A DNA stretch of 64,000 nt from Nakazawaea peltata (lineage: Eukaryota > Ascomycota > Pichiomycetes > Alaninales > Pachysolenaceae), in contig BCGQ01000010.1 in the NCBI GenBank assembly GCA_001599355.1, positions 186,001-250,000 on the forward strand. The letters run 5' to 3'. The position numbers were made by a program, and so were the translations under genes. The number at the start of each line of letters is the position of its first letter. Position 1 is the stretch's first letter. This document shows, piece by piece, positions 58,520-64,000 of the stretch. The notes under the pieces were generated by a model, which was given only the letters and a program-made list of their open reading frames with translations, was not told the origin of the DNA and did no database searches.

Positions 58520-59131
58520 TGATATGAGATTTTTTTAGTTTGATTTTTTCTGCTTGATTTGTATTTATATGAGTTATATAGTGTATTTAGAGGGTGTGTG
58601 GTGGCACCGCTAAATTACTAATAAATTATCTATGATTAGACTAGGTGTAGTGAAGGTGGAGAGATTACGATGGAGGGGGGAGACTACGATGGGACATTGA
58701 GGGGATGAATGATTGGGCTGAGTAATAAATTTGACGTTGTAAATGCTTATAAATTGTGCAATGACGATGTCTTGGTATTAATTGTATGTTCCTCATGCTC
58801 CCCCATCATATGCCCTCCCCCTCCCCCTACCCCTCCCTCCTTATCTGTATATGCTTATCCCCTCTATATGAGATCTGAGACACCCCTTTTCTCACTCTTT
58901 TTCTCACTCCCCCTTTAGAGCCGCAACCGCCCTAGCACTCATAGTAGCACTCAAATTAGTACCGCTCGGTGCTTTAATTACCAATTTCGGAAATAATCTC
59001 CCAAACAAGAAATTCTCAATCTGACAGCGCGAAAGAAAATTAGCTCAAAAATCTTTAAGACTCGCGATGGATTTAAATTGAAGGGAAGGAGTGATCTTAA
59101 TAAAGTTATAGAAGTGAACATCCATCTCAAG
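58520..59131. promoter_or_regulatory. Repeat-gene 3' region and GVP36 promoter
   Basis: 612 bp. Two GAGANTACGATGG units (58660-58692) and a C-rich tract (CCCTCCCCCTCCCC-like, about 58806-58835) with a repeated TTTTTCTCACTC stand out. No open frame over 69 codons and no RNA gene is seen. Confidence 0.4.
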
Positions 59132-60091
59132 ATGTCTTTCAAGTTTGACTTATCATCTTTGCAACAGCAATTGCAACAAACATCGCAACAATTCTCACAA
59201 CAACTTCAAACTGGGTTGGAGCAAGTGACCAAGGAGCTGAGCTCTTTGAACGACAACTTGCAACCATTTTTGAAGCGTACTCAGAGATTGCTGCAAGAGA
59301 AGTTGGGAGGTATCAGTGATATTTCCGAGTTACCACGTGAGTACATTGAATTGGAGAAGAAGGTGGATGATTTGAAGAAGGTTTACTCCAAGATTTTGGA
59401 TGTGACTGACCAATACGGTTTGGAATCGTATGATTATCCACCACATTTGAAGGAGAATTTCACTGAGGTGACTAAGTCATTGACCGAGAAGTTACAAAGT
59501 TTGTCTCAGGCCACCACTACTCTGGAGCTGGAGCTGATTTTGACTTCTTCTAGTGACAAGAAACTGATCCCAAAGACTTTCCATCACCAATTGGGTAAGG
59601 CCACCTCTGCTCCTGCTAGCACTTCGGATGAAGATGCTTCTGAGGCTTTGATTAAGCTGTTGGTTAAAGTCAGTGAAGTTGAGTTCAAGATCGGTGACGA
59701 GAGATTGAAACAGGACAAAGAAGTTATTATTGATTTCAACAACAAGATCAAGAACATCTTGAGTACTCAATTCTCCAGCACTTCCAACTACAGAAAGAAC
59801 GTTGAGAATGCTCGTATCACCTTTGACGTATTACGTTCTGAGCTGAAACAATATGAGGAGTCTGGTTCTGTTCCAGAACTGTTGCAACAAAAGTTGGACT
59901 CTGCTGAGGATGATTTAGTCAATGCCACCGAGATTGCTGTCGAGTCTATGAAGAAGTTGATCACCCCTCTGGAGCCAATTAACTTATTCAAAGTCTACAC
60001 TAAGATCCAATTGAACTATCACAAGAACGTTGTTCTGTTATTGACCGAATTGGAGAAGGATTTGGAACTGATTCCAATTGATGAAGAGTAA
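59132..60091 (+). CDS. GVP36: BAR-domain Golgi vesicle protein Gvp36
   Basis: The product is 319 residues from ATG at 59132 (MSFKFDLSSLQQQLQQTSQQ; 326 in S. cerevisiae); the longer frame upstream begins with TTG. The N-terminal amphipathic Gln-rich helix and the BAR helices (LKRTQRLLQEKLGGISDISELPREYIELEKKVDDLKKVY) match Gvp36, as do YDYPPHLKENF and the C-terminal helices. BAR proteins sense or bend membranes; Gvp36 acts in Golgi and endocytic traffic. Codons 131, 133 and 135 are CTG in TTxExExIL; Gvp36 has small residues there, consistent with Ala decoding. Confidence 0.88.
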   Translation: MSFKFDLSSLQQQLQQTSQQFSQQLQTGLEQVTKELSSLNDNLQPFLKRTQRLLQEKLGGISDISELPREYIELEKKVDDLKKVYSKILDVTDQYGLESYDYPPHLKENFTEVTKSLTEKLQSLSQATTTLELELILTSSSDKKLIPKTFHHQLGKATSAPASTSDEDASEALIKLLVKVSEVEFKIGDERLKQDKEVIIDFNNKIKNILSTQFSSTSNYRKNVENARITFDVLRSELKQYEESGSVPELLQQKLDSAEDDLVNATEIAVESMKKLITPLEPINLFKVYTKIQLNYHKNVVLLLTELEKDLELIPIDEE

Positions 60092-60221
60092 ATATTAATT
60101 ATATTCTATTTTGAGATCGTGATTGTAAACAGTATTATTCTATATACAGAGTAGTATTATTCGTAAAGCGTAATGGCTAAGCGTTGTAGTGGTTAAGCGT
60201 TGTCGTGGTGATCATGGTTCA

Positions 60222-60911
60222 TCAATGAAGTTGGGAACAGAGAGAGTTGTTCTTGTTGACACCTAAAGCGATTCCAACCCTATTGAAGAACACTTCTCCA
60301 AAGGCAATTCCCAATACTACGGCAAAGAAGTAGACAACCACATAACTCATGGCAGCGATCATTAAAGCGTATCCGAACATGGCGACTAAGAAGGCAAGTA
60401 CCAATCTAATAATATCTTTGAAAAATTCGTTCATTCCTGGAGCGAATATTTGTCTTAACATCGAAGGTTGGGATTTTTTGTGAGAATGCATACCAAATTT
60501 AGTATCCGAAGCCGCACTCTCGTCATCACCAGCGCATTCGCAGTTCTCCTCAACCTCCACTATAACAGCGTTGTTATAGTTATGGAATATCTTTTGTTCA
60601 ACGTACAGTGACAAGAAGGATAAACCTCTGAACAGGAAACCCAAGAAAAACAAGAAAACAAAGATTCCGAACAGTTTAGCACCATTGGACAGTTTCAAAC
60701 TCTCGAAAATAATAGGGTAATCGGTGTATTTCGTGGTGAAATAGTAGTTCATCGACATGTCCATGTCCATATCCATATCCATTGAGGAAGAGTCATCGGA
60801 AGAATCACTTGATGAAGTGGAGGTTGCATCGGCGATAGTGGAGGTCATGGTCATGGTCATAAGCATGCCGTCCATAGTCATGGTGGTAAGGTATTCAGTA
60901 ACAGAACTCAT
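60222..60911 (-). CDS. CTR-family copper transporter
   Basis: The product is 229 residues. A Met-rich extracellular N-terminus (MDGMLMTMTMTS, then MDMDMDMDMSM near 44-55) binds Cu(I). Three membrane segments follow: LFGIFVFLFFLGFLFRGLSF (about 82-101), then after a Cys-containing loop (EENCECAGDD) the MIAAM motif in the second (MxxxM), and GIAFG in the third (GxxxG), both diagnostic of CTR channels. A His/Lys stretch (MHSHKKSQPS) lies in the cytosolic loop. These trimeric proteins take up copper at the plasma membrane (Ctr1, Ctr3) or release it from vacuoles (Ctr2); I cannot tell which from sequence. The promoter to the right carries a dense array of copper-response elements, which favours a plasma-membrane, Mac1-regulated role. 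Confidence 0.87.
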   Translation of the reverse strand: MSSVTEYLTTMTMDGMLMTMTMTSTIADATSTSSSDSSDDSSSMDMDMDMDMSMNYYFTTKYTDYPIIFESLKLSNGAKLFGIFVFLFFLGFLFRGLSFLSLYVEQKIFHNYNNAVIVEVEENCECAGDDESAASDTKFGMHSHKKSQPSMLRQIFAPGMNEFFKDIIRLVLAFLVAMFGYALMIAAMSYVVVYFFAVVLGIAFGEVFFNRVGIALGVNKNNSLCSQLH

Positions 60912-61581
60912 TGTGGTTGTGGTTGTGCTTGTGTGTGTTACCCCATCAGAACCATTTGTGTCAGGATCTGCTCCCCTTTAAATATAAGGGCTGGAATAAC
61001 CGCCAGAGCATAAAGAAAAAAAAATTGCTCGTCTAGCGCGCATCTGAAAATTTGCTCATATTTCCTGATTTGGAAGGGGATGGTGCAGATTAGAGGAATT
61101 GTGTGAGAGAAAAAAGGGGGAGCGAGAAGGGGGAGAAGAAGAGAGGTAGGACGCAGGGTTAGAGAGCAAATATGCCAAGCAACAGGGGTATATTTGCTCT
61201 TATGGACCTTATGGGTACACTGATCCTCATCCGTGTCTGCTCATCCGATTTGCTCATCCGATTTGCTCATCCAATTTGCTCACCGCTATTTGCTCACTAT
61301 TATTTGCTCACTATTATTTGCTCACCCCTGCCCTCCCCTGCTCATCCCCTTTTTTCATCCTAATTCGCTCACCTTTTTCCTTATTAGCCCGCCGTCGCTT
61401 AAATCCTCTGAGCAAATTAAAATTAATTTTATGCTCCCCTTTCAAGATCTTTTTGTAGCAAATTACGAATTGAAAATTTTATTCAGATGAGGACGGCGCT
61501 AAGAACAGGCTGAGAGGATACATCGCTACCCTACGTTACTATATCTCGCGCTGCCCTACGCTACCCTACGCTACCATCGCC
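60912..61581. promoter_or_regulatory. Divergent promoter, copper transporter / PRP45
   Basis: A 670-bp region. The CTR side has an AT-rich TATA-like core (TTAAATATAAGGG, about 60978-60990). The array of TTTGCTC sites at 61051-61416 fills most of the middle. The PRP45 side has a repeated CTACGCTACC motif (61550-61575). No RNA gene is seen. Confidence 0.6.
61051..61416. promoter_or_regulatory. Array of copper-response elements (TTTGCTCA) in the CTR promoter
   Basis: Eight TTTGCTC sites on the + strand (61051, 61193, 61249, 61262, 61275, 61289, 61303, 61317) and two on the - strand (61164-61170, 61409-61416), ten in all. Nine carry TTTGCTC followed by A or a near variant. Six of them, 61249 to 61324, form a tandem array with 13- or 14-bp spacing, preceded by a one-mismatch unit at 61236. 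TTTGCTC(A/G) is the element bound by yeast Mac1 when copper is scarce; S. cerevisiae CTR promoters have two. The array is 140-500 bp upstream of the CTR start codon. Binding is inferred. Confidence 0.75.
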
Positions 61582-62730
61582 ATGAACAGCAAAAAGCTCG
61601 TAGTACGAGAAAATGAAGATATTTCAAACGTGGTACTGAGACATGGTCACTCCTCTGACAGAGTCATTCAATCCTCCTATAATGACTTGGTTCCAAGCAG
61701 AGATGAGTACTCCCTGGGGCAGTTACTGAGACCAGATGAGAAGCTGGTAGAAGGTGAGACCTTGCTGACCCAACTGCTGCTTAATAAGATTGTTGAACAA
61801 AAACTTGGCGCTCAGTCGCTGTTTCTGTCCCTGCTGAACTCTCTGAGTATATCAAAGGATAAAAATGGAGCTACTTATATTAGATACAAATCATATAGTC
61901 TGTTGAATAGTGAACCATTTGAAAGGGTGATCAAGATTGTTGATAAACAACTTGATCCTATGCTGCCTGCTCTGAAATTCAAGGTGACTAAGACTCCACT
62001 GCGTCCACCTTCACCTCCACTGCCTATTCTTCATCAAACTGGAACAGGATCTGCCAATTTCAATAGTAAAGATTGGCATATTCCTCTGCTGGTATCGAAT
62101 TGGAAGAACCAAAAGGGTTTCACCATTCTGATAGATAAGAGGATGTCATATTTAGATAAAGATAACAAGGAAGAAGAGATCAATCTGGAGAAATTCTCTC
62201 TGTTAAGTGAGCTGTTACAAAAAGCTGAGCAAGAGGCTAGAGAAGAGATCAAATTGAAGCAACAAATGCAGGTAAAATTAAAGGAAAGAGAACAACAAGA
62301 GAGAGAATATAAATTGCGGGAGTTAGCAAGTAGATCTGGATCAAATTCTGCCACTGGTTCCAATGCTATCTCTTATTCAACTGACTATAAAAGTGCCAAA
62401 CAAAGAGAGATTAGTAGAGAGGAAAGACGTAGAAAAGCCGAAAGAGAACTCAAATTATCACAACAAAAGAAGACCCTGGCTCCTCCTGCTGCTCCTTCTC
62501 TCGATAAATCCAATGTAGATGCCAGACTTTACTACAAAGCCTCATCTTCTAACAATAATGCCGTCTACGATGGAGAATTATTTGAAGATAAAGATGTGAT
62601 GGAAACTGTTTATCGTAATAGTGCGGGAACAGGAGATGAAGATATCAGATCACTGCAACCTGTAGTATTTGAGAAAGGCGAAACCAAAGACGAACTGGAT
62701 CCTCCACTGAAGAAACCAAGAAATCTGTAA
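61582..62730 (+). CDS. PRP45: Spliceosome factor Prp45 (SNW/SKIP)
   Basis: The product is 382 residues (379 in S. cerevisiae). The SNW domain is recognisable from RPPSPPxPILHQ and IPxxVSNWKNQKGFTILIDKR, followed by a Lys/Glu/Arg-rich helical stretch (EREQQEREYKLRELASRSG; SREERRRKAERELKLSQQ) and DARLYYKA and ELFEDKDVMETVYR near the end. Prp45 is a component of the NineTeen-related complex in active spliceosomes. Codons 65, 66 and 147 are CTG at alanine positions (TQAALNKIV; PPSPPAP), strong support for CUG-Ala. POP5 converges from the right, as YAL032 and YAL033 do in S. cerevisiae. Confidence 0.94.
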   Translation: MNSKKLVVRENEDISNVVLRHGHSSDRVIQSSYNDLVPSRDEYSLGQLLRPDEKLVEGETLLTQLLLNKIVEQKLGAQSLFLSLLNSLSISKDKNGATYIRYKSYSLLNSEPFERVIKIVDKQLDPMLPALKFKVTKTPLRPPSPPLPILHQTGTGSANFNSKDWHIPLLVSNWKNQKGFTILIDKRMSYLDKDNKEEEINLEKFSLLSELLQKAEQEAREEIKLKQQMQVKLKEREQQEREYKLRELASRSGSNSATGSNAISYSTDYKSAKQREISREERRRKAERELKLSQQKKTLAPPAAPSLDKSNVDARLYYKASSSNNNAVYDGELFEDKDVMETVYRNSAGTGDEDIRSLQPVVFEKGETKDELDPPLKKPRNL

Positions 62731-62766
62731 ACTACATAGTGTAATATAAATGATGCTATTATATGA

Positions 62767-63201
62767 CTAAATAATCTCCACATCATCGGCTAATATGGAG
62801 TCAGTAAGTTGTCTATTACGACGGATTGCGTATTGTTCACATTTCTTGATGGTCCCACTCACACGGGAGACTCGCACCACACATGGTTTACCTCCAATAT
62901 TATCTATGGTCAGTACGGCGGCACAGACGATCCTATAGTATTCTCTTGGGCACCTTAGGATCCCGGTGCTGGTCAGATTTGAGAAATATTTGATCACCAA
63001 AGTAGTGCTAGCGACACCAGAACCGAAATTCCCAGCTAGTTCATCAATAGCCAGTCGCACTAACTTGATGAGGATCTTGGTGTTGATTGACTGAGGGGTC
63101 AGTTGCCTTAGTGAAAGGGAGTAATTGGAGGAGATGGATGAGATCTCTGTTGGGGGGTATAAAACCTCAAAAAGGATGTATCTTGTTTTTAAGCGGACCA
63201 T
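62767..63201 (-). CDS. POP5: RNase P/MRP subunit Pop5
   Basis: The product is 144 residues. The start MVRLKTRYILFEVLYPP is nearly identical to that of yeast Pop5. A RRM-like fold follows: SINTKILIKLVRLAIDELAGNFGSG, then STTLVIKYFSNLTSTGILRCPREYYRIVCAAV and LTIDNIGGKPCVVRVSRVSGTIKKCE. Pop5 pairs with Rpp1 in nuclear RNase P (tRNA 5' end) and RNase MRP (rRNA). The upstream 160 bp include TGCACGACCTTTTAGTGA at 63352-63369. Confidence 0.95.
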   Translation of the reverse strand: MVRLKTRYILFEVLYPPTEISSISSNYSLSLRQLTPQSINTKILIKLVRLAIDELAGNFGSGVASTTLVIKYFSNLTSTGILRCPREYYRIVCAAVLTIDNIGGKPCVVRVSRVSGTIKKCEQYAIRRNRQLTDSILADDVEII

Positions 63202-63749
63202 AACTTCTGGGAGGGAATGTGATGGAAGTGATTAGGAGGGTGATATGGAGTGATATGAACGGTGATATGCTGATGGGGGGGTTGGTGGAGTAGTGATATT
63301 TGGAGAGAAGAGAAGAAGAGAAGAAGGGAAGAAGAGAAGGAAATTTGAGTGTGCACGACCTTTTAGTGATAAATTGCTGAGGAATCGATGGAGGATCTGA
63401 ATGGCAGGTAATCGGTCTAGGGTGGAGATGAGGGTAGTGAGAGCATTAGTGAGAGAATGCAGCGAGAGGAAATAGCGAGAGAAAGTAGTGAGGTGAGCAG
63501 CATCCGAGAGTGGTGCAGGGGACGGCTGTTGCCGGGCACTGGGCACTGGCCTTCTGCCGGGCACTGGGCACTGGGCACTCTGCTCATCGCAAAAGAAAAG
63601 AAAAAAATTTTCAACCTCTCCCTAAAAAGCTCTGGCGCAAATGGATAAAAAAAACAGAAGGATTAGAGGGCTGGTAGGTTGAAGTGCAGTAGTGAACCGA
63701 AGGTATACCACAGTTATCGGATAGTTATACGACATTTACAATCCAGAAT
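63202..63749. promoter_or_regulatory. Divergent promoter, POP5 / ELP3, with GC-rich repeat
   Basis: 548 bp. It contains an AGAAGA run (63302-63342), the word TGCACGACCTTTTAGTGA (63352-63369), and repeated CCGGGCACTGGGCACTGG units (63532-63589) resembling the GCCGGGCAC repeats at 30101. Open frames through it are low complexity. The ELP3 side is plain AT-rich. No RNA gene is seen. Confidence 0.45.
63352..63369 (+). promoter_or_regulatory. TGCACGACCTTTTAGTGA element upstream of POP5
   Basis: Identical over TGCACGACCTTT to the copies upstream of GCD7 and MGR3. It is 151 bp from the POP5 start (opposite orientation) and 381 bp from the ELP3 start. Confidence 0.45.
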
Positions 63750-64000
63750 ATGCCTCCAAAATCAAAACAACGTTTAGCGCCCGAAAAAGAACGGTTCCTC
63801 CAATGTTGTGGTGACGTCTCTTTGGAGCTTGTGGCTTCCTTGAAATCTTCAAATAAAGACATCAATTTAAATGGGTTGATCATGAGATATTCGAAGAAAC
63901 ACAAATTGAAATCGATGCCTCGTTTGACCGATATCATCAGCTCGATCCCAGACCAGTACAAGAAATACTTGATCCCCAAATTGAAACTGAAACCTGTCAG
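63750..64000 (+). CDS. ELP3: Elongator subunit Elp3, N-terminal part (3' end outside window)
   Basis: From ATG at 63750 the frame runs to the window edge, 83 codons. It reads MPPKSKQRLAPEKERFLQCC, then LNGLIMRYSKKHKLKSMPRL and IISSIPDQYKKYLIPKLKxK, the N-terminal region of Elp3. The radical-SAM and acetyltransferase domains lie beyond the edge. Elp3 makes the cm5U34 precursor on wobble uridines of tRNA. Codon 80 is CTG at the alanine of the near-universal PKLKAKP motif, which supports CUG-Ala. The coding region is not terminated within the window. Confidence 0.9.
   Translation, partial: MPPKSKQRLAPEKERFLQCCGDVSLELVASLKSSNKDINLNGLIMRYSKKHKLKSMPRLTDIISSIPDQYKKYLIPKLKLKPV

Noticed and set aside
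63417-63648. Open frames over the CCGGGCACTGG repeats
   Set aside because: They are repeat-derived and lie inside the ELP3/POP5 promoter.

Overview
The window is nuclear chromosomal DNA of a budding yeast (Saccharomycotina). It is gene-dense, with short intergenic gaps, small spliceosomal introns carrying GTATGT or GTAAGT donors and mostly TACTAAC branch points, and an almost complete set of yeast housekeeping genes. The key point is the genetic code. In-frame CTG codons fall at positions that are alanine in the families concerned: in PEX6 three CTGs spell LLAKAIA just after the second Walker A motif, in ELP3 the KLKAKP alanine is CTG, in mitochondrial prolyl-tRNA synthetase the MKDAYSF alanine is CTG, and in PRP45 the PPSPPAP alanine is CTG. 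This points to a CUG-Ala yeast (the Pachysolen/Nakazawaea/Peterozyma group, NCBI code 26). Wherever a standard translation puts Leu for CTG, Ala should be read.

Layout. 0-5 kb: SER1 (3' part), the checkpoint clamp gene MEC3/HUS1, GCD7 (eIF2B beta) and SRP68. 5.6-14 kb: a Rua1-type zinc-binding regulator, a peroxisomal ABC half-transporter and two Zn2Cys6 regulators. 14-22.5 kb: ATG101, TUF1, PEX6 and a hamartin (TSC1) homologue. 23-31 kb: an aldo-keto reductase, a DUF4743/Nudix hydrolase, PMT4, MGM101, an HVA22/REEP-like membrane protein and RPS4. 31.7-43.7 kb: an Upc2-type regulator, an SRAP/HMCES protein, MGR3, ASC1 with the U24 snoRNA in its intron, MED11, HFD1, a mitochondrial LEA-like repeat protein, AIM10 and SBH1. 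45-51 kb: PIN4, SAS3 and TOD6/DOT6. 53.7-58.5 kb: a 1615-residue low-complexity repeat protein that I do not recognise. 59-64 kb: GVP36, a CTR copper transporter, PRP45, POP5 and the 5' end of ELP3.

Several blocks keep Saccharomyces cerevisiae gene neighbourhoods: MEC3-GCD7 (YLR288/291), SRAP-MGR3-ASC1-MED11-HFD1 (YMR110-116), PIN4-SAS3-TOD6 (YBL051-054) and PRP45-POP5 (YAL032/033). Against that conserved background stand genes missing from S. cerevisiae (ATG101, TSC1).

Most striking beyond the genes are a tandem array of TTTGCTCA copper-response elements beside the copper transporter, recurrent unexplained promoter words (TGCACGAC-YTTT and TGTAAAATGCT), an intron whose retention would swap the N-terminus of the HVA22-like protein, and the 4.8-kb repeat gene with its own 2.5-kb upstream region. 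I see no transposons, tRNA genes, rRNA or CRISPR in the window.
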